From contig CAVVKQ010000008.1 of NCBI GenBank assembly GCA_963748985.1, positions 21,538-85,537 of the forward strand: 64,000 nucleotides of DNA. Reading direction: 5' to 3'. The DNA is from RPQJ01 sp963748985. GTDB lineage: Bacteria; Pseudomonadota; Gammaproteobacteria; Steroidobacterales; Steroidobacteraceae. The position numbers and the translations under genes are program-made. The notes under the pieces were generated by a model. It had not been told where the DNA came from, made no database searches, and saw only the letters and a list, made by a program, of their open reading frames with translations. Below, piece by piece: positions 16,471 to 25,235 of the stretch; the stretch's first letter is position 1, and every line of letters starts with the position of its first letter.

Positions 16471-17849
16471 ACGAAGTCCCGGCCCCCGTCGACGGCGTGC
16501 TGTACGCAGCCCGCCAGAAGGTCTATCCCCGTGACATCAAGGGCCGCTTCCAGCGGCTCCGCGTCTACGCGGTCTTCGCGCTGCTCGGCCTCTACTACGT
16601 GTTGCCGTGGATTCGCTGGGGCGAACGCCAGGCCGTGCTGTTCGACCTGCCCGCGCGCAAGTTCCACATTTTCGCCTTGACGCTCTGGCCGCAGGATTTC
16701 TATTTCCTGACGTGGCTGCTGATCATCGCGGCCCTGGCGCTGTTCTTCTTCACCGCGCTCGCCGGTCGGCTGTTCTGCGGCTTCGCGTGCCCGCAGACGG
16801 TCTGGACCGAGACCTTCGTCTGGATCGAACGCTGGGTGGAAGGCAGCCGCACGCAGCAGATGAAGCTGGCGAGGGCGCCCTTGAGCGGCGAGAAGATCCT
16901 GCGCAAGGGCACGAAGTACTTCCTCTGGTTCGCGTTCGCGCTGTGGACCGGCTTTACGTTCGTCGGCTACTTCACGCCGATCACCGAACTCGCGGGCAAG
17001 ATCGTGAGTTTCTCGACCGGACCGTGGGAGACGTTCTGGGTGCTGTTCTACGGCGGCGCCACCTACGTCAACGCGGGCTTCATGCGCGAGCAGGTCTGCA
17101 AGTACATGTGCCCGTACGCGCGCTTCCAGAGCGCCATGTTCGACAAGGACACGCTGATCATCACGTACGATCAGCAGCGGGGCGAGCCGCGAGGCGCGCG
17201 CAAGAAGGGCTCGGACCCCAAGGCGGCCGGCCTCGGCGACTGCGTCGACTGCACGGTCTGCGTGCAGGTCTGCCCCACCGGCATCGACATCCGCAAGGGC
17301 CTGCAGTACGAGTGCATCGCATGCGCAGCCTGCATCGACGCGTGCGACGAGGTCATGGAAAAGGTCGGCTACCCCAAGGGCCTGATCCGCTACGACACTC
17401 AGCATGGCCTCGAGGGCAAGGCGAAGCACGTGCTGCGGCCGCGCACGGTTGTCTATGCCTCGCTGATCACGTTGCTGATTGCCGGCTTCGCCTACACCAT
17501 CACGCATCGCAACGTCGTCGCCGTCGACGTCATCCGCGACCGCAATGCATTGTTCCGCGAGCTGCCGGGCGGCATGATCGAAAACGTGTACAACGTGAAG
17601 ATCCTGAACAAGGACTCCGCCGAGCACGAGTTCACGATCAGCGCCGAAGGCCTGCCCGGCCTGCGGGTCGATTACGGCGCGGACGAAGTCGAGGTCGGGC
17701 CCGGTGACGTGCGCAGCGTGGCGGTCCGGCTGCGCGTGCCGCGCGGCGAACTGCAAGGCGGCGCGGACATCCATTTTACGATCCGCACGCAGGACGAGCG
17801 TGCGCTCGAAGCGACGGGCAAGGCCCGTTTCCTCGCCCCCACGAACTGA
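16467..17849 (+). CDS. ccoG: cytochrome oxidase accessory protein CcoG (polyferredoxin)
   Basis: Membrane iron-sulfur protein needed for copper handling in cbb3 assembly; it is reported to act as a Cu(II) reductase. 460 residues: several N-terminal helices including the FCGFACPQTVWTE motif, YMCPYARFQ, then two 4Fe-4S sites (CVDCTVCVQVCPTGID and CIACAACIDACD) at about residues 255-295, a further helix (VVYASLITLLIAGFAYTI) and a C-terminal Ig-like domain. All cluster cysteines are present. Confidence 0.96.
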   Translation: MNEVPAPVDGVLYAARQKVYPRDIKGRFQRLRVYAVFALLGLYYVLPWIRWGERQAVLFDLPARKFHIFALTLWPQDFYFLTWLLIIAALALFFFTALAGRLFCGFACPQTVWTETFVWIERWVEGSRTQQMKLARAPLSGEKILRKGTKYFLWFAFALWTGFTFVGYFTPITELAGKIVSFSTGPWETFWVLFYGGATYVNAGFMREQVCKYMCPYARFQSAMFDKDTLIITYDQQRGEPRGARKKGSDPKAAGLGDCVDCTVCVQVCPTGIDIRKGLQYECIACAACIDACDEVMEKVGYPKGLIRYDTQHGLEGKAKHVLRPRTVVYASLITLLIAGFAYTITHRNVVAVDVIRDRNALFRELPGGMIENVYNVKILNKDSAEHEFTISAEGLPGLRVDYGADEVEVGPGDVRSVAVRLRVPRGELQGGADIHFTIRTQDERALEATGKARFLAPTN

Positions 17850-17862
17850 TAGGCTTGAATCC

Positions 17863-18060
17863 ATGAGCAACCAGACCGAGCGGCCCTGGTACCGTCAGTT
17901 CTATCCCTGGATGCTGATCGCGCTGCCCGCATCCGCCGTGATCGGCGGGTTCATCACGCTGTACATCGCGATCTCCCACCCCGACGTGCTGGTCCGCAAG
18001 GACTGCGTGCGCGACGGCGTCACGATCGTCTGCGGCGAGGACGCCCCGCGGAGCCCATGA
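17863..18060 (+). CDS. short CcoH/FixH-like assembly protein
   Basis: 65 residues with one helix. The N-terminal WYRQFYPWMLIALPASAVIG is the hallmark of FixH/CcoH proteins, but the periplasmic beta domain (usually 80-100 more residues) is absent: after the helix come only ISHPDVLVRKDCVRDGVTIV and a few residues with two Cys. The position between ccoG and ccoI is the normal ccoH place, and the 4-base overlap with ccoI argues against simple truncation. It may be a naturally reduced CcoH. Confidence 0.8.
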   Translation: MSNQTERPWYRQFYPWMLIALPASAVIGGFITLYIAISHPDVLVRKDCVRDGVTIVCGEDAPRSP

Positions 18061-20531
18061 CGGCGGGGCCGGGCTCTGCTTGCTTCCATTGCGGCGAGCC
18101 TATCCCGGCCGGCGTGCGTATTGCCGCGCACATCGAAGCACGGGAAGAACCTGTCTGCTGCCATGGCTGCAAGGCCGTCGCAGAGTTCATCACGGGGGCC
18201 GGGCTCGACGACTACTACAAGTACCGCGACCGCGCAGGAGCGCGGGCGGACGAGTCGCCGCGTCCCGACCGCTGGTCCGCCTACGACCGACCCGAACTCG
18301 TCGAGCGCCTGACCCGCGCCGAGGCCAACGGCGCACGCTCGATCACCGTGTTGCTGGAAGGCCTGCGTTGCTCGGCCTGCAGCTGGCTCGCCGACAAGGC
18401 GCTGCACCTGCAGAGCGGCGTGCTCGACGTCAGCGTGAATCCGGCCACTGCCCGCGCCCGGCTGGTGTGGGAGCCGTCGAAGGTGAGGCTTGGCGATCTG
18501 CTGCGCGTGCTCGAGCACGTCGGGCTGCGGCCACATCCGCTCGCAGGCGAACCTGCCGAGCAGATCGCGCTGCTCGAACGACGCAGCGCGCTGAAGCGGC
18601 TCGCGGTCGCGGGCTTCGGCATGATGCAGGTGATGATGTTCGCGCTGCCGCTCTACGTGGCGCACACGTCGGGCATGGAGCCCGGCATGCGCGAGTTTTT
18701 CCGACTCGTCAGCATGCTGGTATCCATTCCGGTCGCCTTCTACTCGGGCTGGCCGTTCTACCAGGGCGCCTGGCACGCACTGCGGGCCCGCAGCGTGAGC
18801 ATGGACGTGCCCGTCACGCTCGGCATCGTCATCGCCTTCGTGGCGAGCGTGTGGAACGCGCTGGCCGGCCACGGCGAGGTCTATTTCGATTCCGTCACGA
18901 TGTTCGTGTTCTTCCTTTCGCTCGGCCGCTACGTCGAGATGGTGGCGCGCCATCGCGCCGGCAGCGTCGCCGATGCGCTCGCTCGACTCGCGCCCGTCAC
19001 CGCGCGGCGCGTGCGGGACGATCAGGTCGAGGACGTGCAGGCGAGCGAGCTGCAGCCGGGCGACGAGATGCTCGTGCGCACGGGTGAGGTATTTGCTGCC
19101 GACGGTGTCGTGGCCGAAGGGACTGACGGCCGCGTCGACGAATCGATGCTCACGGGCGAGTCGACCGCGATCTCGAAGCACCGGGGCTCGCCGGTGCATG
19201 CGGGCACGCAGAACCTGGGCGCGCCACTGCGTGTGCGCGTGGCGGCCGTCGCCGGCAATACCGTACTGGCCGGCATCGTCGCGCTGCTCGAGCGGGCACA
19301 GGCCGAGCGGCCCCGGCTCGCCAAGGCCGCCGATCGCGCCGCCGCCTGGTTCCTGAGCCGCATCCTCGTCGGCTCGGCGCTGGTCTTCATCGTGTGGTGG
19401 TTCGTCGATCCATCGCAGGCCGTTCCCGCGACGCTTGCCGTGCTGGTAGTGACCTGTCCCTGCGCGCTGTCGCTCGCGACGCCTGCCGTGCTCGCGGCAG
19501 CCACCGCGGATCTCGCACGGCGAGGCGTGCTGGTGGCACGCTCCGATGCGTTCGAATCGCTGGCGAAGGCCACGCACGTGCTGTGGGACAAGACGGGCAC
19601 GCTCACGCACGGCCTCGTGCGTGTCGAAGAAGTCCGGCCGTTGCGCGCCGAAAGCCCGGAGCACAGCCTGGCGCTGGCGGCTGCGTTGGAGCGTATGTCC
19701 GAGCACCCGATCGCCAAGGCCTTCCTGACCGCCGGAGCCACGACGTCCACCGCAACGGACGTGGCCGTGATCGCGGGTGCAGGCCTCGAGGGCCGCGTCG
19801 ATGGCCGGCGGTTGCGCATCGGCACGCTGGACTTCGCACGCGGCCTGTCGGTGCACGTGGAGCAAGCAGAGACGACGGAATCAGCTGCTGCGGAAAGCTG
19901 GGTCTACCTCGGAGATGAATCCGGGCTGCTGGCGGGCTTCCGCCTTGCGGACCCGCTGCGTGCAGAAACAGCTGACTGCGTGCAGCAACTTGCTCACCTC
20001 GGCCTCGCTTCGGCGATCGTGAGCGGCGACGCTGCAGCGGCCGTTGCACGCATTGCAGCGCGCAGCGGCATCGAGCGTTTCGAGGCGCGGCTGACGCCAC
20101 ATGCGAAAGTCGCACGCCTCAGATCGCTGCAGGACACGGGTGCGGTCGTCGTCGCCGTCGGTGACGGCATCAACGATGCGCCGTTGCTGCAGGCGGCGAA
20201 CGTCGCTGTCGCCATGGGCAGGGGCTCCGCCCTCGCGCAGACGAGCGCCGACCTGATCCTCGTGCGCGATTCGCTCGACCAGCTGCCGGAGATCGTGCGG
20301 ATGGCGCGCCAGGCCCAGCGCATCGTCAAGCAGAACCTCGCCTGGTCGATCGCCTACAACCTGGCCGCGCTGCCACTCGCTGCACTCGGCCTCGTGCCGG
20401 CGTGGCTCGCGGCGATCGGCATGTCGCTGAGTTCGGTGTTCGTGGTACTGAATGCGACTCGTGTCGCGCGTCGCACGACGACGCTGGCAACCCCGCGCTG
20501 GACCGATGCACGACCGGCAGGAGCGGCATAG
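18057..20531 (+). CDS. ccoI: copper-exporting P1B ATPase for cbb3 assembly
   Basis: Slow copper exporter that feeds CuB into the oxidase (FixI/CtpA/CopA2 type). 824 residues: an N-terminal Cys-rich segment (CFHCGEPI, CCHGCKAV), a heavy-metal domain with LRCSACSWL, eight helices with the CPC motif in VVTCPCALSLATPAV, the TGES phosphatase motif, DKTGTLT with the phosphorylated Asp, SEHPIAKA, and GDGINDAPLL. Closely packed between the ccoH-like gene (4-base overlap) and ccoS. Confidence 0.96.
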   Translation: MTAGPGSACFHCGEPIPAGVRIAAHIEAREEPVCCHGCKAVAEFITGAGLDDYYKYRDRAGARADESPRPDRWSAYDRPELVERLTRAEANGARSITVLLEGLRCSACSWLADKALHLQSGVLDVSVNPATARARLVWEPSKVRLGDLLRVLEHVGLRPHPLAGEPAEQIALLERRSALKRLAVAGFGMMQVMMFALPLYVAHTSGMEPGMREFFRLVSMLVSIPVAFYSGWPFYQGAWHALRARSVSMDVPVTLGIVIAFVASVWNALAGHGEVYFDSVTMFVFFLSLGRYVEMVARHRAGSVADALARLAPVTARRVRDDQVEDVQASELQPGDEMLVRTGEVFAADGVVAEGTDGRVDESMLTGESTAISKHRGSPVHAGTQNLGAPLRVRVAAVAGNTVLAGIVALLERAQAERPRLAKAADRAAAWFLSRILVGSALVFIVWWFVDPSQAVPATLAVLVVTCPCALSLATPAVLAAATADLARRGVLVARSDAFESLAKATHVLWDKTGTLTHGLVRVEEVRPLRAESPEHSLALAAALERMSEHPIAKAFLTAGATTSTATDVAVIAGAGLEGRVDGRRLRIGTLDFARGLSVHVEQAETTESAAAESWVYLGDESGLLAGFRLADPLRAETADCVQQLAHLGLASAIVSGDAAAAVARIAARSGIERFEARLTPHAKVARLRSLQDTGAVVVAVGDGINDAPLLQAANVAVAMGRGSALAQTSADLILVRDSLDQLPEIVRMARQAQRIVKQNLAWSIAYNLAALPLAALGLVPAWLAAIGMSLSSVFVVLNATRVARRTTTLATPRWTDARPAGAA

Positions 20532-20744
20532 ATGGAAATCCTCTACCTGATGGTCCCGCTCGGCCTGGCGCTCGTCGGAATCGGCCTGTGGGCCTTTTTC
20601 TGGGCCGTTGGCAGCGGGCAGTTCGACGATCTCGACAGTCCCGGCTGGTCGGTGCTCGACGATGAACGCAAGCGCAAGACCTCGAGTGACGGCACCGTCG
20701 ACGACTCCAGGAAGCCCGCAACACAGGAACCACCCAAACCATGA
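20532..20744 (+). CDS. ccoS: cbb3 oxidase maturation protein CcoS
   Basis: 70 residues; one helix (MEILYLMVPLGLALVGIGLW) followed by the CcoS signature FFWAVGSGQFDDLDSPGWSV. It is needed for heme and copper insertion in the oxidase. Starts directly after the ccoI stop codon and overlaps the next gene by 4 bases. Confidence 0.95.
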   Translation: MEILYLMVPLGLALVGIGLWAFFWAVGSGQFDDLDSPGWSVLDDERKRKTSSDGTVDDSRKPATQEPPKP

Positions 20745-21592
20745 ATGCCCTGGACGCGGGTTCGCTGAGCCTCGGTGCCGCGCTGATCGCCGGGCTCGCC
20801 GGCAGCGGCCATTGCCTGACCATGTGCGGGGGCATCGCGGGTGCCCTGGCGATGCGCAACAGCACGTCGGACCGTGCGGGTTCGCGCCTGGCGCTGGCCA
20901 TCGCCTACAACATTGCTCGCGTGGCCAGTTACACGCTGGCAGGCGCGATGGCCGGTCTCCTTGGCCAGACTTTGTTGCGCTCGGTCGACGTCGCGCCGCT
21001 CTCGATCGCATTTCGCGTGCTGGCCGGCGCCATCATGGTGGCCGCCGCGGGTCGCCTGCTGTTCGGTTGGCGATTGCTCGACCCGCTCGAGGCCGCGGGC
21101 GCCGGTCTCTGGCGCAAGGTCCTGCCGGCAAAGGGGCGTATTGCACAGGGGAAGGGCCTGTCCGGGGCGATCGGGCTGGGACTGGCGTGGGGCTGGCTGC
21201 CCTGTGGACTGACGTATTCGATGCTGTTGCTTGCCGCCACCACGGCCAGTGCCCCCACCGGAGCGCTCGTGATGGCTGCGTTCGGCGTCGGCACGTTGCC
21301 GGCGATGGTGTCGGCCACGGTCGCCTTCGAGCGCGCGGCGAAGCTCCTGGCCAGCCGCGCCACGCTGCGCAACGTAGCGGGCTCGCTGCTGCTCGCGTTC
21401 GGCGCGTGGACCGCGGGCTCAGCCTTGTACCACCTGGTTGCCCATGGCACGCAAGGTGGCCGCACGGGTCACGACATGAGTTCGATGGGTGACCCTGCCG
21501 ACCCACACGCCGGCCACGACATGAGTGCAACAGGTGCACAGGACAGGCACGACGAGGGCGCGGCAGCGGACACTGAACCACCACCGCAATAG
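20741..21592 (+). CDS. SafE/DsbD-like six-helix membrane protein with His/Met-rich tail
   Basis: 283 residues. Two three-helix halves with the paired motifs GSGHCLTMCGGIAGAL (about residue 25) and GLAWGWLPCGLTYSML (about residue 150) define the DsbD_2 family often found behind ccoS and thought to help cytochrome or copper maturation. The last 55 residues are hydrophilic with repeated HDMS and HAGHDMS units rich in His, Met and Asp, a likely copper-binding tail. Last gene of the cco unit. Confidence 0.88.
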   Translation: MNALDAGSLSLGAALIAGLAGSGHCLTMCGGIAGALAMRNSTSDRAGSRLALAIAYNIARVASYTLAGAMAGLLGQTLLRSVDVAPLSIAFRVLAGAIMVAAAGRLLFGWRLLDPLEAAGAGLWRKVLPAKGRIAQGKGLSGAIGLGLAWGWLPCGLTYSMLLLAATTASAPTGALVMAAFGVGTLPAMVSATVAFERAAKLLASRATLRNVAGSLLLAFGAWTAGSALYHLVAHGTQGGRTGHDMSSMGDPADPHAGHDMSATGAQDRHDEGAAADTEPPPQ

Positions 21593-21770
21593 CTGGGTTT
21601 GCGGGCGCCCCGCCACAGCGAGCACGATTCGTGCGCCTGCGAGAGCAGGAAGAGTGGCCGGGACGCTCCGGGGCCTGCCTGGCCGGGGACGCTCGACCAC
21701 TCGTCCTGGGCTGATCCAGCCGCCTTGCGGGCCGACGTCCGGTCCGTCGGCCGTGCCGCCCGGCCGTCGA

Positions 21771-22211
21771 TCACTGGATCGTGATCGCCAGCGGACTCGG
21801 CTTCTGCACCGCGACGCGCGGCAAGCTGACAGTCAGCACGCCATCCTTGGATTCAGCGTGGATTCCCTTCGGATCGACATCATCGGGCAGCGCAAAGCCG
21901 CGCTCGAACGCGCCGTAGAAACGCTCGGTGCGATGCACGGTCTCGCCCTTCGTCTCCTTTTCCACCTTGCGTTCACCCTTGATCGTGAGCACGCCTGCGT
22001 CGAACAGGACCTTCACGTCCTCCTTGCGCACATCCGGCAGGTCGACCTTGATCAGGTACTCCTTTTCCCGCTCGATCACGTCCGCCAGCGGCATGAATTC
22101 ATAGCCGCCATCGGCCGGTCGGGCCAGGGTCGGCAGCCGGCCAAACATCGGGCCGAACCCTTTCAGCAGGTCGTCCATCTCGCGGAACGGCTCCCATCTC
22201 ATCAGTCTCAT
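21771..22211 (-). CDS. small heat-shock protein, Hsp20 family
   Basis: 146-residue alpha-crystallin chaperone: N-terminal WEPFREMDDLLKGFGPMF, core domain (about residues 40-135) with ADVIEREKEYLIKVDLPDVR, VLTIKGERK, the loop motif FERGFALPDDVD and GVLTVSLPR, and the C-terminal IxI-type tail AITIQ. It holds unfolded proteins for refolding. It sits on the minus strand between the cco operon and fixL; the 180 bases between it and the cco operon hold nothing recognisable. Confidence 0.95.
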   Translation of the reverse strand: MRLMRWEPFREMDDLLKGFGPMFGRLPTLARPADGGYEFMPLADVIEREKEYLIKVDLPDVRKEDVKVLFDAGVLTIKGERKVEKETKGETVHRTERFYGAFERGFALPDDVDPKGIHAESKDGVLTVSLPRVAVQKPSPLAITIQ

Positions 22212-22300
22212 GGCGCCCTCCTTGGGTGTCCCCTTGCCAACAAAACCCGGGGACCGGCTCGCATCCGGCCTCGTGTACATTGTCGCGCCAAGGCTGCGTT

Positions 22301-22337
22301 GCTGCGATTCGCAGCGTTGCCTAGCTGGAATTCCAGC
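22301..22337. promoter_or_regulatory. two adjacent palindromes between hsp20 and fixL
   Basis: GCTGCGA-T-TCGCAGC (22301-22315) and the perfect 14-mer GCTGGAATTCCAGC (22324-22337) lie 8 bases apart in the divergent promoter region, about 90 and 65 bases upstream of the favoured fixL start. They could be operators for one dimeric regulator or hairpins in the leader RNA; neither matches a box known to me. Confidence 0.5.
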
Positions 22338-22401
22338 AATACCTAGTGCCGCGCCTCGCGTTCTTTTAGGATTCGCACTTTCGCCGCAACAGCTGCAAAT
22401 T

Positions 22402-23982
22402 TTGCACGAAGAACGCCCGCCCACCGCCGCCGAACATGCCACGCCCGGCACCGCGCCCCGACGCTCGAACCAGGCCGAACTCGAGTTCAGGTCGCTGCTG
22501 GACGCGGCGGTCGACGCAATCATCGTCATCGATCATCGGGGCCGGATCGAACAGTTCAGCCTCTCCGCGGAGCGGATTTTCGGTTACACCGCAGCCGAGG
22601 TGATCGGCCGGAACGTCGACATGCTCATGCCCGCGCCCTACCGCGCCGAGCACGACGCTTACATGCATCGGTACGAGCAGACCGGCGAAGCCAGGATCAT
22701 CGGGATCGGTCGCGAAGTGAAGGCGCGGCGCAAGGACGGCTCCGTCTTCGCGTGCGAACTCGCGGTCGGCAAGGTGCAGGGCGTCGAGCCGCCGCGGTTC
22801 ATCGGCTTCATCCACGACATCACGCCGCGCAAGCTCGCCGACGAGCGCCTGCGACGCAGCGAATCCGAACTGCGGCTGGCGCAGGAACTCGCGAATCTCG
22901 GCAACTACGTCGTCCACCTCGACCAGTCGGAGCCCGATTACTACTCGCCGCAGCTCTGCCGCATTCTCGGCATCGACGCAACCGAAATGGCGCTGCCACT
23001 CACGGCATTGCTCGAGCGCTGGGTGCACCCGGGTGACCGCGAAAAGTTCGACGAGGCCTGCCGCGAACTGCAATCGCCCGCGAACGCGTTCGACTGCGAG
23101 TACTGCATCGTGCTCGAAGACGGCACGACCCGGTACCTGCACCACATCGCACAGGTCACGCGCGACGCTCAGGGCAATCCGCTTAAGCACATCGGCACGA
23201 TCCACGACGTGTCAGATCGTCGCGCGACCGAGGACGAGGCCCGGCAGCTGCAGGACCGCCTCACGCATTTCAGTCGCCTGTCCACGATGGGTGAAATGGC
23301 GGCGGGCCTCGCCCATGAGATCAACCAGCCGCTGACCGCGATCGCGACGTATGCGCAGGCCTGCCAGCGCTTCATGCGTTCGCCGGACCGCGACGACTCC
23401 GACGTTCTCGAGGCGCTCGCGCAGATCAATGCGCAGGCACTGCGGGCTGGCGAGGTCATCCGGCGCCTGCGCAATTTCGTGAAGAACCGCGAAGTGAAGC
23501 GCGAGCCCGTCGACTGCAATCGCCTGCTCGACGACCTGCGCACGCTCGCCGAGACCGACGCCAGGCTGCACAACGTCCGGTTGCGGATCGACGCCGAGCC
23601 GTCGCTGCCGACGGTCTATGCCGATCCGATCCAGCTGCAGCAGGTCGTGCTGAACCTCGTCCGCAACGCGATCGATGCGATGTCGGAGGCGCCCGAGACG
23701 CGCCGCGAAGTCCTGCTCAGCACGCGCCAGCTGCCGGAAGGCGAGATCGAGATCATCGTGGCGGATCATGGCAGCGGCCTGGCTCCCGAAGCCGCCGAGC
23801 ACCTGTTCAACCCATTCTTTACGACTAAATCGGGCGGCACGGGCCTCGGCCTCGCCATCAGCCGCTCGATCGTGCGCGCTCACGGCGGACGCCTGTGGCA
23901 CACTCCCAATGAGGGAACCGGCGCACGATTTCATTTCACGCTGCCGGGCTCGCCGGTAACGCTGGCATCCAAAGGGGAGTAG
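22402..23982 (+). CDS. fixL: FixL-like oxygen-sensing histidine kinase (heme-PAS, PAS, kinase)
   Basis: With the start taken as TTG 22402, 526 residues: PAS1 about 30-140, PAS2 about 155-275, HisKA with phospho-His305 (GLAHEINQPLTAI), and an ATPase domain with NLVRNAIDAM, DHGSG and GGTGLGLAISRS. In PAS1, His84 (RAEHDAY) and Arg104 (IIGIGREV) stand exactly 20 residues apart, as do the heme-ligand His200 and oxygen-contacting Arg220 of Bradyrhizobium FixL, within a closely matching stretch (NVDMLMPAPYRAEHDAYM). So heme binding and kinase shut-off by oxygen are likely. The start is uncertain: GTG 22273 is possible, while ATG 22210 would overlap the hsp20 start. fixJ follows 6 bases later. Confidence 0.88.
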   Translation: MHEERPPTAAEHATPGTAPRRSNQAELEFRSLLDAAVDAIIVIDHRGRIEQFSLSAERIFGYTAAEVIGRNVDMLMPAPYRAEHDAYMHRYEQTGEARIIGIGREVKARRKDGSVFACELAVGKVQGVEPPRFIGFIHDITPRKLADERLRRSESELRLAQELANLGNYVVHLDQSEPDYYSPQLCRILGIDATEMALPLTALLERWVHPGDREKFDEACRELQSPANAFDCEYCIVLEDGTTRYLHHIAQVTRDAQGNPLKHIGTIHDVSDRRATEDEARQLQDRLTHFSRLSTMGEMAAGLAHEINQPLTAIATYAQACQRFMRSPDRDDSDVLEALAQINAQALRAGEVIRRLRNFVKNREVKREPVDCNRLLDDLRTLAETDARLHNVRLRIDAEPSLPTVYADPIQLQQVVLNLVRNAIDAMSEAPETRREVLLSTRQLPEGEIEIIVADHGSGLAPEAAEHLFNPFFTTKSGGTGLGLAISRSIVRAHGGRLWHTPNEGTGARFHFTLPGSPVTLASKGE

Positions 23983-23988
23983 TTTCGA

Positions 23989-24612
23989 GTGATCAAGGAA
24001 ATCAAGCCGACGGTGTTCGTGGTCGACGACGACACAGCCGTCCGCGACTCACTACGGATGCTGCTGAAGTCGGTTGGCCTGCCGGTCGAAGTGTTCGAAT
24101 CCGGACAGGAATTCCTCGACGCCGACCGTGACGACCGCCCGGGCTGCCTGGTGCTCGACATCCGCATGCCTGGCATGAGCGGGCTCGAGCTGCAGGTGAA
24201 ACTCAACGAGCGCCACTCGATCCTGCCGATCATCTTCATCACCGGCCACGGCGACGTGCCGATGGCGGTCGAAGCGATGCAGGCCGGCGCGGTCGATTTC
24301 ATCCAGAAACCGTTCCGCGACCAGGACCTGCTCGACCGCATCAACCAGGCACTGGAAAAGGATGCCGGCAGCCGCCGCATGCTGGCCGAGCGCAACATGA
24401 TTCGAAAGCGGCTGGAATCGCTGACGCCGCGCGAGAAAGAAGTGCTTGATCTCGTGGTCGCCGGCAAGGCCAACAAGGTGATCGCGGGAGACCTCAACCT
24501 GAGCCAGCGCACCGTGGAAATTCACCGTGCGCGCGTAATGGAAAAAATGGAAGCGCATTCGCTGGCCCACCTCGTCCGCATGGTGCTCGAGGTCGAACGG
24601 GCCGAGGAGTAA
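23989..24612 (+). CDS. fixJ: FixJ-family response regulator
   Basis: 207 residues from a GTG start. Receiver (1-120) with the acidic pair VVDDD, phospho-acceptor Asp in CLVLDIRMPGMSG, Thr in FITGHGDVPMAV and Lys in DFIQKPF, all intact; LuxR-type helix-turn-helix (about 140-200) LTPREKEVLDLVVAGKANK and LNLSQRTVEIHRARVMEKM. Partner of the preceding kinase. By analogy with rhizobia it would activate micro-oxic genes such as the cco operon 11 kb upstream, directly or through a FixK-like regulator; no fixK lies in the window. Confidence 0.93.
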   Translation: MIKEIKPTVFVVDDDTAVRDSLRMLLKSVGLPVEVFESGQEFLDADRDDRPGCLVLDIRMPGMSGLELQVKLNERHSILPIIFITGHGDVPMAVEAMQAGAVDFIQKPFRDQDLLDRINQALEKDAGSRRMLAERNMIRKRLESLTPREKEVLDLVVAGKANKVIAGDLNLSQRTVEIHRARVMEKMEAHSLAHLVRMVLEVERAEE

Positions 24613-24799
24613 ATCGCTGTTGCAGCGCAATAGGCGTTGCGAACCGCTCGTATTTACGTATAAACCCGCAATTGCCGTGGACCGGGCGGCCATGAAAACT
24701 GCACTGCATGCGACCCGGTTACGCAGCGCATTCCGCCCCGCCAGCTCGTCCCCGCGGCTCTTCGTGAGCTGCGCGGGGTTAGTGGTCGCGCGCTTCCCA

Positions 24800-25216
24800 A
24801 TGTCACCCGCCATCTCTGCCGCGCAGGAGGCACCACCGATCATCGGCGTCATCGACTCCGACCCGGTCGCGCGCGCGGCATTGAAGACGCTGCTGCAGCC
24901 CGTCGGCGTCGACGTGGTGAGCTTCGACACCGCGGAGTCGTACCTGCTATCGGCCTCGTCACGGAGTCTCGCGTGCCTCATCGTCGACCTGCTCCTGCCC
25001 GGCATGTCCGGCCTGGAACTGCTGCGCCGGTTGCGCAGCAACGGCAACGACGTGCCCGTGATCCTGCTCGCCGACGAATCGGACGTTCCCACCGCAGTTG
25101 CAGCAATGCGTGAAGGCGCCACGGATTTCATCGAGCGACCGTACGCGAACGTCGCCATCCTGAAGCAGGTGCAGAAGCTGATCCGCGGGCAGGGCGGCGG
25201 CGTGATGCCCGCTTGA
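24800..25216 (+). CDS. stand-alone receiver protein, FixJ-like
   Basis: 138 residues from ATG 24800 (an alternative ATG at 24692 would add 36 poorly folded residues). Receiver fold with the acidic pair IDSDP, acceptor Asp in CLIVDLLLPGMSG and LADESDVPTAV, but the conserved Lys is Arg (DFIERPYAN). There is no output domain. The position right after fixLJ recalls FixT, a single-domain receiver-like inhibitor of FixL in Sinorhizobium and Caulobacter; that parallel is inference, since FixT function cannot be read from sequence. A phosphate sink is the other option. Confidence 0.82.
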   Translation: MSPAISAAQEAPPIIGVIDSDPVARAALKTLLQPVGVDVVSFDTAESYLLSASSRSLACLIVDLLLPGMSGLELLRRLRSNGNDVPVILLADESDVPTAVAAMREGATDFIERPYANVAILKQVQKLIRGQGGGVMPA

Positions 25217-25235
25217 GCTCGCGGGCGCACCGCCC

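Noticed and set aside
22210..22401. fixL start at ATG 22210
   Set aside because: It would overlap the divergent hsp20 start codon, leave no promoter for either gene, and code for residues unlike any FixL N-terminus.
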